Shown here: one piece after another, positions 24,674-33,136 of the stretch
How the letters are laid out: every line of letters starts with the position of its first letter
Position numbering within the stretch: the first letter of the stretch is position 1
Source of the DNA: Aureimonas sp. Leaf324
GTDB taxonomy: Bacteria; Pseudomonadota; Alphaproteobacteria; Rhizobiales; Rhizobiaceae
Direction of reading: 5' to 3'
NCBI RefSeq assembly: GCF_001423245.1
Contig: NZ_LMOH01000026.1
Span: 62,001 to 126,000, forward strand
DNA length: 64,000 bases
Position numbers and translations under genes: made by a program
Notes under the pieces: model-generated
What the model was told of the DNA's origin: nothing
Seen by the model: only the letters and a program-made list of their open reading frames with translations
Databases searched by the model: none

Positions 24674-25827
24674 CGCTGTCCCTTTCGCCCGCGGAAGCCC
24701 GGCGGATCGTGCTCGGCGCGCAAGGGTTCGCCCGGCCCCGGCCGGAGCGGGCGGGCGCGCTTCACGTGCGCCGCAATCTCGACCGGCTGGCGCTCCACCA
24801 GATCGACAGCGTCAATGTCCTCTCGCGCGCCCACTACCTGCCGGCCTTCTCGCGTCTCGGCGTCTACGACACCGCGGTTCTCGACCGCGACGCCTGGGGC
24901 CGCGTGTCCGGGCGTCGCGTCTTCGAATACTGGGCGCACGAGGCCTCGCTCGTGCCGCTCGACCTTCATCCGGCGCTGCGCTGGCGCATGGCGCGCGCCG
25001 ACCGGGGCGAGGCCGGCTATGCCGGCATGCGCGCCTTTGCGGGCCCGCGCCGTGCGGAGGCGTTGGCGCTCCTTGCCCGCATCCGCGACGAGGGCCCGCT
25101 CGGCGCATCCGACGTCGAGACGGGGCGGACCGGCTGGTGGGAATGGTCCGAGCCGAAGCGCATGCTGGAATGGCTCTTCTACGCCGGCCACGTGACGACC
25201 CGCACGCGCCGGCGCGGCTTCGAGCGGGTCTACGACCTGCCCGAGCGGGTGATCCCCTCGAGCGTCCTCGCCCTGCCCGCTCTCGACGAGCGCGAAGCGC
25301 ACCGTGTCCTCGTCGAGCGCTCGGCCCGCGCGCTGGGGATCGCGACGCTCGGGGAACTCGGCGACTACTTCCGCCTGGGCGGCCGGGACACGCAGCTTGC
25401 CGTCGCCGATCTCGTGGAGGACGGCACGCTGATCCCCGCGACCGTGCCGGGCTGGCCCAAGGCCTTCCTGCATGCACAGGCAAGGGCCCCCCGCCGCATC
25501 GCCGCCTCCGCCCTCCTCGCGCCGTTCGACCCCCTGGTCTGGGAGCGCGCACGCGCCGAACGCCTCTTTGGCTTCCGCTACCGCATCGAAATCTACGTGC
25601 CGGCCGCGCAGCGCCAGCATGGCTATTACGTCCTGCCCTTCCTCCATGCCGGGCGCCTCGCCGCGCGCGTCGACCTCAAGGCCGACCGCCCGCGATCCCG
25701 CCTTCTGGTTCCCACCCTCCATCTCGAACCGGACGCGCCGCCCGACACGCGCGAGGCGCTGGAGGCGGAACTGCGGCTCCTGGCAACATGGCTGAAGCTG
25801 TCGGAGGTTCGGCACGGCGGCGGCTAG
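24670..25827 (+). CDS. AlkX/YcaQ-like DNA glycosylase (HTH_42 winged-helix family)
   Basis: A 385-residue member of the HTH_42 family, which includes glycosylases that unhook DNA interstrand crosslinks. The catalytic signature of the YcaQ-like branch, Q-hydrophobic-D, is present as QID at residues 44-46 (HQIDSVNVLSRAHY), rather than the QxQ of the AlkZ self-resistance branch. The winged-helix repeats run through the middle (GTRTGWWEWSEP-like and TRTRRRGFERVYDLPERV blocks). GTG start at 24670 overlaps the pseudouridine synthase stop, so the pair is translationally coupled. Substrate range cannot be read from the sequence. Confidence 0.85.
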   Translation: MTLSLSPAEARRIVLGAQGFARPRPERAGALHVRRNLDRLALHQIDSVNVLSRAHYLPAFSRLGVYDTAVLDRDAWGRVSGRRVFEYWAHEASLVPLDLHPALRWRMARADRGEAGYAGMRAFAGPRRAEALALLARIRDEGPLGASDVETGRTGWWEWSEPKRMLEWLFYAGHVTTRTRRRGFERVYDLPERVIPSSVLALPALDEREAHRVLVERSARALGIATLGELGDYFRLGGRDTQLAVADLVEDGTLIPATVPGWPKAFLHAQARAPRRIAASALLAPFDPLVWERARAERLFGFRYRIEIYVPAAQRQHGYYVLPFLHAGRLAARVDLKADRPRSRLLVPTLHLEPDAPPDTREALEAELRLLATWLKLSEVRHGGG

Positions 25828-26004
25828 GGATCCGTCGCCAGCCGGTTTATGCCGGAACGGCCGGAGGCCGGACGCCTGGCCGATCGTCGGAAGGAAGGCA
25901 TCCGGCATGGCTTGCCGGCTTCATGGAAGCCCCGTTCGACCCATCGCTTCGCAGGGCGTGGAAGAACCGAGGCCGCGTCGCGGAGCGGGCCGGCGGGCCG
26001 AGGC

Positions 26005-27372
26005 TCAGTGCGTCAGCGCCAGCGGCTTCGAGATCGAACTGATGATCTGGTCGATCGCCCGATCGATGTCGGACGGGCTGGAGGCATCGTAGTAGTCGCC
26101 GGCCCCGCTGACGCAGGCCGCCATGTTGCTGTCGATGTAGCGGTAGAGCCAATCCTTGATGGCCATGAACTTCGGGTTCGTTTCGCCGGCGGGGATGAGA
26201 TATTTGGTGTTGAGGGCGATGACCCGGATGCCCTTGCTCTTGAGCGTCCCGCACATCTGCGGGTCGAAGGACTGGATCCGGCCGCCCCAGTCCGCCGCCG
26301 ACGGCTCGAAGTTGACGAAGTTCGGGTCCCAGGTGATGCCGTCGCGATCCGGATACTCCATCTGCGTGTCCTCCGTGCCGTCGGTCATGACGACGACGAT
26401 GGCCTTGGCTTTCGCCTGGGTCAGCCCGTCGCCCGGCGTTCCGATGATCGTCTGGAGCTTCTTGAAGGCGACATGCGCGTTGGTGCCGCCTTCGCGCGTC
26501 GACGTTCCCAGACTGCTGATCGCCGCGGCCGCGAGGCTCGGGGCGTCGGTCGGCCCGAGAACGGTGGCGAAGGAGGTGTGGAACGTGTGCAGTGCGACCC
26601 GGTATCGCTTGTCCTCGCGCTGCAGAAGGCTGTTGGAGAGCTTCCCGACCGCATCCCGAACGACGTCGATCCGCATGCGGGCGCCGTTCTCGTGCGCCAT
26701 CTCGTAGGTCGATTTCGTCGGGTAGTCCGGGTTGTTGCTCTTGAATTCCGACTGGATGATGTGACAGCCGAAGGCGCAACCGTTCGCCTCGACCTTTGAA
26801 CCGCCCTTCTTATCGAACCGCCGGACCTGCATGTTGCGGATGATCTCCTGATCGGCGGCGGTCGCTCCGATCCCCATGGACTGCGAGATGTCCACGAGAA
26901 CATGGACGTCCACGAAGGGGGGAAGCGTCACGGACGCGCCGGATGCGCCGGTGACCTTGAACTCGTTCACCTTGAACAACTGCGCGAAGACGGTCGGCAC
27001 CGTGGCATCGTAGCGCGTCTCGGCGGCGACGGCCTCGCCGTCGATCTTGACCGATACGTTCGTGTTCGTCAGCGACGCGTCGACGATCCGGCCGGCCTGG
27101 GCGGCGAGATAGGTTCTCCCCTCCCGCTCCCCGGCTGCGATCGCCTGGGCCTGGCTCTGTGTGCCTTCGTTGATGACCTCCACGGTCCGGCGGACCGCTG
27201 CCAGGGAGGCGCTGTCGATGGCAAGTTCCAGCCGCCGCTTCACCAGGACGGACTTGGCATAATCCGTGGCGAGGCCCGTGAACCCCAGGAGGGGAACGAG
27301 CGACAGCGCGAACATCATCGCGACGTTGCCGCCGACGTCTCGGGCGAATGCGGTGAGGCGCGTCTTCGTCAT
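26005..27372 (-). CDS. TadG-like pilus assembly protein with von Willebrand A domain
   Basis: A 455-residue protein with an N-terminal TadE/TadG-like segment: a short cytoplasmic head (TRLTAFARDVGGNVAMMFAL) and one membrane helix (residues about 15-36), then an extracytoplasmic region. A vWA domain begins with the metal-site motif DISQS in VDVHVLVDISQSMGIG (about 170-185), fitting DxSxS. It contains four cysteines in the middle that could form disulphides. Such proteins are minor components of Tad/Flp pili. ATG at 27372 starts the typical TadG head; longer in-frame sequence upstream lacks hydrophobic or family character. It is last of three related genes. Confidence 0.88.
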   Translation of the reverse strand: MTKTRLTAFARDVGGNVAMMFALSLVPLLGFTGLATDYAKSVLVKRRLELAIDSASLAAVRRTVEVINEGTQSQAQAIAAGEREGRTYLAAQAGRIVDASLTNTNVSVKIDGEAVAAETRYDATVPTVFAQLFKVNEFKVTGASGASVTLPPFVDVHVLVDISQSMGIGATAADQEIIRNMQVRRFDKKGGSKVEANGCAFGCHIIQSEFKSNNPDYPTKSTYEMAHENGARMRIDVVRDAVGKLSNSLLQREDKRYRVALHTFHTSFATVLGPTDAPSLAAAAISSLGTSTREGGTNAHVAFKKLQTIIGTPGDGLTQAKAKAIVVVMTDGTEDTQMEYPDRDGITWDPNFVNFEPSAADWGGRIQSFDPQMCGTLKSKGIRVIALNTKYLIPAGETNPKFMAIKDWLYRYIDSNMAACVSGAGDYYDASSPSDIDRAIDQIISSISKPLALTH

Positions 27373-27376
27373 GGGC

Positions 27377-28069
27377 TCAACCCGGGCAGATGGTCGATCG
27401 GGGACTGCCGCTGCCGGTCGGCAGCATGGCGATCTGTGTGGCGTTTCGCGGCAGGAACCAGCTGGATTCGGTGAGCGTCGTGGTGAGGGCGCGCGCCACG
27501 CCGTCGAGGAAGCCCGCCGTGCCGTCGAGCTGCGGGACGTAGGGAAGCGAGGCCTGGACCAGCAGAACGCTGCCGCTGCCGAAGAAGTCGTTCGGAACGG
27601 TCGCGTTGGTCGGGGCGAGCTTCTGGCCCGGCGCGACCTTGCCGCAGGCCAGAGGGCTCTGCCCGACGCTCCATGCGACACTCGCGTCATACTGGCAGTT
27701 GGACTGGCACGAGGCATCGCGCTTCTGAAAGGTGATGTTCGAGATCGTCACCGTCAGGGCATCGCTCCAGCTCGATCGGCCGAGCCGCTGCGCGACGCGT
27801 TTGGACTCCGGCGCGATCAGCGGCGCGGCGCTCCAGATGCGCTGGACGTCCGAAAGCTTCGCCGTCGCCGGAAGCTGGGACGCCATCTGGCCGACCATGC
27901 TGACGGTCTGGACCACTTGGTTGTTGGTGTGGACGTATTGGCTGATCTCGAACGTGCCGAGCAGCATGACGAGAAGGATCGGGAGAATGATCGCGAACTC
28001 GATGGCGGCGGCCCCGCCCTCCGCCGGCAGGAAGCAACCGAACCGCTTGCGGAGGCGCCCGGCTCTCAT
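27377..28069 (-). CDS. TadE-like pilus assembly protein
   Basis: A 230-residue minor pseudopilin-like protein. After a basic head (MRAGRLRKRFG) comes the TadE motif EGGAAAIEFAIILPILLVML (about 17-36), where the glutamate after the glycine-rich stretch is where TadE prepilins are processed. The remainder is periplasmic with two cysteine pairs. It starts inside the stop of the upstream TadE-like gene (4-base overlap) and ends 4 bases before TadG. No ATPase, secretin or TadB/C genes are in the window. Confidence 0.85.
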   Translation of the reverse strand: MRAGRLRKRFGCFLPAEGGAAAIEFAIILPILLVMLLGTFEISQYVHTNNQVVQTVSMVGQMASQLPATAKLSDVQRIWSAAPLIAPESKRVAQRLGRSSWSDALTVTISNITFQKRDASCQSNCQYDASVAWSVGQSPLACGKVAPGQKLAPTNATVPNDFFGSGSVLLVQASLPYVPQLDGTAGFLDGVARALTTTLTESSWFLPRNATQIAMLPTGSGSPRSTICPG

Positions 28070-28650
28070 TGGCACGGCCCCGTCTTCTTGGCTTCGACCG
28101 GCTCGTTGCGCCATGCGGCATAGGAGGCCAGCATGGTGACCCGCTCTCCCCCGTAGGACGTGAACATGCCGGCCGGCAGGATCTGGCCGACGACCGGCGG
28201 CTCTGGATAGGACACGCGCAGGAACATGTACTGCCCCGTCGCCCCGAGGCAGAAGTTGGCGGCCGTCTGGGAGCCGATGGGCGTGCGATCCCAGGTGCTC
28301 GCATCGAAGGCGGTCGCGGAGTCCGGCAGGATGCCGCCTTCCACGATGACGCGCGAGCAATCGAAGAACGGCGCCAGCTGAGGACAGAGGCGGTTGGTCT
28401 TGAACTTCTCGACCGTGTCGTCCGAGGCTCTTTGCGATGCCCCCAGCATGATCGACCGCGCCGCTGCAACCGTGGCGTCGTCCAGCCGATGCTGCAGGAA
28501 GAGGAGGTAGCCGACCTCGACATGCCCGAACAACAGGGTCAGGAAGAGCGATCCGAGAAGCGCGAACTCCACCGCCGCCGCCCCGGCGTTGTTCTTAGCA
28601 AATTTGAAGAGGCGGCTTTGCACGAGATCTGCGCGCCGAAAGAGGGACAC
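28066..28650 (-). CDS. TadE-like pilus assembly protein
   Basis: A 194-residue protein with the TadE head NNAGAAAVEFALLGSLFLTLLF (about residues 20-41), one transmembrane helix and a periplasmic domain with three or four cysteines. It is first in the three-gene tadE-tadE-tadG unit and is coupled to the second gene by ATGA overlap. The rest of the Tad apparatus must be encoded elsewhere if these proteins function as a pilus. Confidence 0.85.
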   Translation of the reverse strand: MSLFRRADLVQSRLFKFAKNNAGAAAVEFALLGSLFLTLLFGHVEVGYLLFLQHRLDDATVAAARSIMLGASQRASDDTVEKFKTNRLCPQLAPFFDCSRVIVEGGILPDSATAFDASTWDRTPIGSQTAANFCLGATGQYMFLRVSYPEPPVVGQILPAGMFTSYGGERVTMLASYAAWRNEPVEAKKTGPCQ

Positions 28651-28984
28651 CGGATGTCGATGTTACTGCAGAACCACTAACGCGGGCCTACCGCAGGAGG
28701 CCGGATTGTGCGCTTCCATCGCAATGAAAGCCGTCGTTTCTACCGGAACTTGTATTCGGCCTGCGCGAGGCGTCAAATCAGGCGAAAGCAAACCTTCGAA
28801 CCGCGTCGGACCACAGGGCCGCATGAGACTTCGGCGGACCGGTGGCACGGGCGCGCAAAACTCTTCCGCATTCGCGCCCCAGATCGCACAACTCTCGCTC
28901 GCCCCGTCTATATAGGAGCCTTACATTCCGCCTTGATCGAAGAGAATTCTGCGCGCCCGACGCGGTCGCGCCCGGAGTGACTGC
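28651..28984. other. Divergent intergenic region, no gene seen
   Basis: These 334 bases separate the tadE unit (minus) from the YeeE permease (plus). I see no protein or RNA gene. A TATATA box at about 28912-28917 is the best -10-like element for the permease; no clear operator is visible. Confidence 0.4.
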
Positions 28985-30208
28985 ATGACCGACACCACCT
29001 TTCGTCCAGCGCCCGCGGCCCTGCCTGGCGGGCCGGGGCTCGCGGCCCTCGCCGCGCTTCTCCTCGGCAGCCTCGCGCTCGGCGCAGCTTATGGCGCGAA
29101 GCAGGGAGCGCTGCTGCTTCTCGGCGGGGCGCTCGGCCTGACGCTCTACCACGCCGCCTTCGGCTTCACCTCGGCCTGGCGCGTCTTCATCCTCGAGCGG
29201 CGCGGGCGCGGCCTGCGCGCGCAGATGGCGATGCTGGCGCTCGCCGTCGTCCTGTTCTTTCCCGCGCTCGGCGCCGGGACGCTGTTCGGCCAGCCGGTCG
29301 CGGGCCTCGTCTCGCCGCTGTCGACCGGCGTCGTGGTCGGGGCGTTCCTGTTCGGCATCGGCATGCAGATGGGCGGCGGCTGCGCGTCGGGCACGCTGTT
29401 CACGGCCGGCGGCGGCAACGCGCGCATGCTGGTGACGCTCCTCTTCTTCATCGTTGGCTCGGTGCTCGCCACGGTGCACTTCGACTGGTGGCTGTCGCTG
29501 CCGGCCTTCCAGCCGGTCTCGCTGGTCCAGACGCTCGGCCCCCTGCCCGGCATCGCCGTGTCGCTCGCCCTGTTCGCCGCGATCGCCGCCGTCACGGTCT
29601 GGGCCGAACGCCACCGCCACGGGGCGCTGGAGACTGAAATTGCGCCGGCCACCCGTGGCTTTGCCCGGTTCGCTCGCGGCCCCTGGCCGCTCGTCGCCGG
29701 GGCGCTGGCGCTCGCGGTCCTCAACTTCGTGACGCTGGCGCTCGCCGGCCGCCCCTGGGGCATCACCTCGGCCTTTGCGCTCTGGGGGGCCAAGGGCGCC
29801 GAAATCCTCGGCTTCGATCCCTCGACCTGGGCCTACTGGCAGACGCCCGCCAACGCCCGCGCCCTGTCGCAGAGCGTCTTTGCCGACATCACCTCGGTGA
29901 TGGACTTCGGCATCATCGCGGGCGCCATGCTGGCGGCGAGCCTTGCGGGTCGCTTCGCCCCGAGCCTTCGCATCCCGCTGCGCTCGCTGATGGCCGCCGT
30001 CGTCGGCGGGCTGCTTCTGGGCTACGGCGCGCGCATCGCCTACGGCTGCAACATCGGGGCCTATTTCTCCGGCATCGCGAGCGGCTCCCTGCACGGCTGG
30101 CTGTGGCTGGTCGCGGCCTTTGCGGGCAACGCGGTCGGCGTGCGGCTGCGCCCGTTCTTCTTCGGCGAGCGCCGCGGCGGGCGCGTCGCCCGCGGCGACG
30201 GCGCCTGA
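28985..30208 (+). CDS. YeeE/YedE family (TsuA-like) sulphur-compound transporter
   Basis: A 407-residue inner-membrane protein with about nine hydrophobic helices in two inverted halves. Each half carries the family glycine-rich cysteine motif: GGGCASGTLFTAGGGN (about residues 130-145) and YGCNIGAYFSGIASGS (about 355-370). In the characterised member, TsuA, such cysteines pass thiosulphate across the membrane. The substrate here is therefore probably thiosulphate or a related sulphur anion. No TusA-like partner gene is adjacent. Confidence 0.87.
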   Translation: MTDTTFRPAPAALPGGPGLAALAALLLGSLALGAAYGAKQGALLLLGGALGLTLYHAAFGFTSAWRVFILERRGRGLRAQMAMLALAVVLFFPALGAGTLFGQPVAGLVSPLSTGVVVGAFLFGIGMQMGGGCASGTLFTAGGGNARMLVTLLFFIVGSVLATVHFDWWLSLPAFQPVSLVQTLGPLPGIAVSLALFAAIAAVTVWAERHRHGALETEIAPATRGFARFARGPWPLVAGALALAVLNFVTLALAGRPWGITSAFALWGAKGAEILGFDPSTWAYWQTPANARALSQSVFADITSVMDFGIIAGAMLAASLAGRFAPSLRIPLRSLMAAVVGGLLLGYGARIAYGCNIGAYFSGIASGSLHGWLWLVAAFAGNAVGVRLRPFFFGERRGGRVARGDGA

Positions 30209-30281
30209 AGCGCCCTTGAGCGGGACTGGCGGCGTAAAACCCCATTCCCGTCCGGCCCGCAAAGCCTTATAGGCGTTTGGC

Positions 30282-32096
30282 ATGAGCCAGACGCCTCTTT
30301 CCCGCATCCGCAACTTCTCCATCGTCGCCCATATCGACCATGGCAAATCGACGCTCGCCGACCGGCTGATCCAGCTGACGGGAGGCCTTGACGCGCGCGA
30401 GATGGCGGGCAAGGAGCAGGTTCTCGATAACATGGATATCGAGAAGGAGCGCGGCATCACGATCAAGGCGCAGACCGTGCGCCTGACCTATCCGGCCAAG
30501 GACGGCGAGACCTACGTCCTCAACCTCATCGACACGCCGGGGCACGTCGACTTCGCCTACGAGGTGTCGCGCTCGCTGTCGGCCTGCGAGGGCGCGCTGC
30601 TCGTCGTCGACGCCGCGCAAGGGGTCGAGGCGCAGACGCTCGCCAACGTCTATCTCGCGCTCGACAACGATCTCGAGATCGTGCCCGTCCTCAACAAGAT
30701 CGACCTGCCCGCCGCCGAGCCCGACAAGGTGAAGGAGCAGATCGAGGAGGTGATCGGCATCGACGCCTCCGAGGCCGTGATGATCTCGGCGAAATCCGGC
30801 ATCGGCATCGAGGACGTGCTGGAAGCCATCGTCAAGCGCCTGCCCGCCCCCAAGACCGGCGACCGCTCGGCGCCCCTGAAGGCGATGCTGGTGGACAGTT
30901 GGTACGACGCCTATCTCGGCGTCGTCGTGCTCGTGCGCGTCATCGACGGCGAGCTGAAGCGCGGCCAGACCATCCGCATGATGGGCACCGACGCCAAGTA
31001 CCCGGTCGACCGGGTCGGCGTCTTCACGCCCAAGATGATCAACATGGAGGCCCTCGGCCCCGGCGAGATCGGCTTCATCACCGCTTCGATCAAGGAGGTC
31101 GCCGACACGCGTGTCGGCGACACGATCACCGAGGACAAGCGCCAGACCGCCGAGATGCTGCCGGGCTTCCAGCCGGCGCAGCCGGTCGTCTTCTGCGGCC
31201 TGTTCCCGACCGATGCCGCCGCATTCGACGATCTGCGCGCAGCCATGGGCAAGCTGCGCCTCAACGATGCGTCCTTCTCGTTCGAGATGGAGTCCTCGGC
31301 AGCATTGGGCTTCGGCTTCCGCTGCGGCTTCCTCGGGCTCTTGCATCTGGAGATCATCCAGGAGCGCCTGTCGCGCGAGTTCGACCTCGATCTCATCGCG
31401 ACCGCCCCGTCGGTGGTCTACGAGATCAAGATGCGCAATGGCGAGACCGTGATGCTGCACAACCCGGCCGACATGCCGGACACGATGCAGATCGAGGCGA
31501 TCTACGAGCCATGGATCAAGGCGACGATCCTGACGCCGGACGACTATCTCGGCAACATCCTGACGCTCTGCCAGGAGCGCCGCGGCATCCAGGTCGACCT
31601 GTCCTATGTCGGCAAGCGCGCTATGGTCACCTACGAGCTGCCGCTGAACGAGGTGGTCTTCGACTTCTACGACCGCCTGAAGTCGATCTCGAAGGGCTAC
31701 GCCTCGTTCGACTACCAGCTTGCGGACTATCGCGAGGGCGACCTCGTGAAGCTCTCGATCCTCGTCAATGCCGAGCCGGTCGATGCGCTGTCCATGCTGG
31801 TGCACCGGATGCAGGCCGAAAAGCGCGGCCGCGCCATGTGCGAGAAGCTGAAGGAGCTGATCCCGAACCATCTCTTCAAGATCCCGATCCAGGCGGCGAT
31901 CGGCGGCAAGGTGGTGGCGCGCGAGACGATCTCGGCGCTCCGCAAGGACGTGACCGCCAAGTGCTACGGCGGCGACGCAAGCCGCAAGCGCAAGCTCCTC
32001 GACAAGCAGAAGGAGGGCAAGAAGCGCATGCGGCAGTTCGGCAAGGTCGACATCCCGCAGGAAGCCTTCATCGCCGCCCTGAAGATGGACAGCTGA
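30282..32096 (+). CDS. lepA: Elongation factor 4 (LepA), back-translocating GTPase
   Basis: A 604-residue translational GTPase. G1 is AHIDHGKST at 17-24, G3 DTPGHVDF and G4 NKID follow; domain II, the EF-G-like domains III and V, and the LepA-specific C-terminal domain (with [16 protein letters not shown] near the end) are all present at normal length. LepA remobilises or assists stalled and assembling ribosomes under ionic stress. Transcribed alone, 73 bases after the YeeE gene. Confidence 0.98.
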   Translation: MSQTPLSRIRNFSIVAHIDHGKSTLADRLIQLTGGLDAREMAGKEQVLDNMDIEKERGITIKAQTVRLTYPAKDGETYVLNLIDTPGHVDFAYEVSRSLSACEGALLVVDAAQGVEAQTLANVYLALDNDLEIVPVLNKIDLPAAEPDKVKEQIEEVIGIDASEAVMISAKSGIGIEDVLEAIVKRLPAPKTGDRSAPLKAMLVDSWYDAYLGVVVLVRVIDGELKRGQTIRMMGTDAKYPVDRVGVFTPKMINMEALGPGEIGFITASIKEVADTRVGDTITEDKRQTAEMLPGFQPAQPVVFCGLFPTDAAAFDDLRAAMGKLRLNDASFSFEMESSAALGFGFRCGFLGLLHLEIIQERLSREFDLDLIATAPSVVYEIKMRNGETVMLHNPADMPDTMQIEAIYEPWIKATILTPDDYLGNILTLCQERRGIQVDLSYVGKRAMVTYELPLNEVVFDFYDRLKSISKGYASFDYQLADYREGDLVKLSILVNAEPVDALSMLVHRMQAEKRGRAMCEKLKELIPNHLFKIPIQAAIGGKVVARETISALRKDVTAKCYGGDASRKRKLLDKQKEGKKRMRQFGKVDIPQEAFIAALKMDS

Positions 32097-32187
32097 CGGC
32101 ACGCCCGGTTCCCGACGGCGGGCCTTGCCTGCCTCCGCCCGCGCCTCGCCGGCGACGGGCCCCTCACCCGCTTTGACGAGACCGACG

Positions 32188-33072
32188 ATGCAGCCATTTG
32201 TCCTGACGGTGACGTGTCCGACGGCACGCGGCATCGTCGCCGCGATCTCGACCTATCTGGCGGGCCAGGGCTGCAACATCATCGACAGCGCCCAGTTCGA
32301 CGACATGGCGGCGGGCCGCTTCTTCATGCGCGTCGGCTTCCGCTCCGAAGAGGGCGTCGGGCTGGAAGCGCTGCGCGAGGGGTTCGAGGCCGTCGCCGCG
32401 CCCTTCTCGATGACCTACGAGATCTATGACACGCGCGTGCCCATGAAGGTCCTCCTCATGGTGTCGCGCTTCGGCCATTGCCTCAACGACATCCTCTACC
32501 GCTGGCGCATCGGCGCGCTGCCGATCGAGATCGTCGGCGTCGTCTCCAACCACCTCGATTACCAGAAGCTCGTGGTCAACCATGACCTGCCCTTCCACCA
32601 CGTGCCGGTGACCAAGGCCAACAAGCCGCAGGCCGAGGCGCGCATCCTCGAGATCGCGGAGAGCGCGGGCACCGAACTGATCGTGCTCGCCCGCTACATG
32701 CAGGTGCTCTCGGACGCGATGTGCCAGCGCATGTCGGGCCGGATCATCAACATCCACCACTCGTTCCTGCCGAGCTTCAAGGGCGCGGCGCCCTACAGCC
32801 AGGCCTATGATCGCGGCGTGAAGCTGATCGGGGCGACGGCGCACTACGTAACCGCCGACCTCGACGAGGGTCCGATTATCGAACAGGACGTCGCGCGCGT
32901 CACGCACGCCCAGTCGGCGGCGGACTACGTGTCGATCGGGCGCGACGTCGAGGCGCAGGTGCTCTCGCGCGCGATCCACGCGCATATCCATCACCGCGTC
33001 TTCCCGAACGGCGACCGCACCGTGGTCTTCCCGGCTTCGCCCGGCGGCTACGCGTCGGAGAAGATGGGCTGA
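32188..33072 (+). CDS. purU: Formyltetrahydrofolate deformylase
   Basis: A 294-residue enzyme that hydrolyses 10-formyltetrahydrofolate to tetrahydrofolate and formate. The N-terminal ACT domain covers about 1-85 ([20 protein letters not shown]) and the formyltransferase-like domain follows, with [14 protein letters not shown] carrying the conserved histidine and [10 protein letters not shown] the catalytic aspartate region. ATG at 32188 places the ACT domain at the very start; an upstream ATG at 32125 is rejected. A strong terminator follows at 33105. Confidence 0.96.
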   Translation: MQPFVLTVTCPTARGIVAAISTYLAGQGCNIIDSAQFDDMAAGRFFMRVGFRSEEGVGLEALREGFEAVAAPFSMTYEIYDTRVPMKVLLMVSRFGHCLNDILYRWRIGALPIEIVGVVSNHLDYQKLVVNHDLPFHHVPVTKANKPQAEARILEIAESAGTELIVLARYMQVLSDAMCQRMSGRIINIHHSFLPSFKGAAPYSQAYDRGVKLIGATAHYVTADLDEGPIIEQDVARVTHAQSAADYVSIGRDVEAQVLSRAIHAHIHHRVFPNGDRTVVFPASPGGYASEKMG

Positions 33073-33104
33073 ACGCCCATCCCTTCGTCGAAGCCGGTTA
33101 GGAC

Positions 33105-33134
33105 GGGCCGAGGGCGTCGCCCCCGGCCCTTTTT
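33105..33134 (+). terminator. Rho-independent terminator after purU
   Basis: GGGCCGAGGG (33105-33114) pairs with CCCCCGGCCC (33120-33129), with one mismatch, across a 5-base loop and is followed by TTTTT (33130-33134). It lies between the convergent purU and putA stops. Confidence 0.85.
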
Positions 33135-33136
33135 CG

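Noticed and set aside
25849-25908. 8-bp inverted repeat (ATGCCGGA/TCCGGCAT) between the glycosylase and tadG genes
   Set aside because: The loop of 44 bases is long and no T-tract follows, so I do not call it a terminator.
30267-32234. 655-codon minus-strand frame opposite lepA
   Set aside because: Lies antisense to lepA and purU start, with no domain; lepA is certain.
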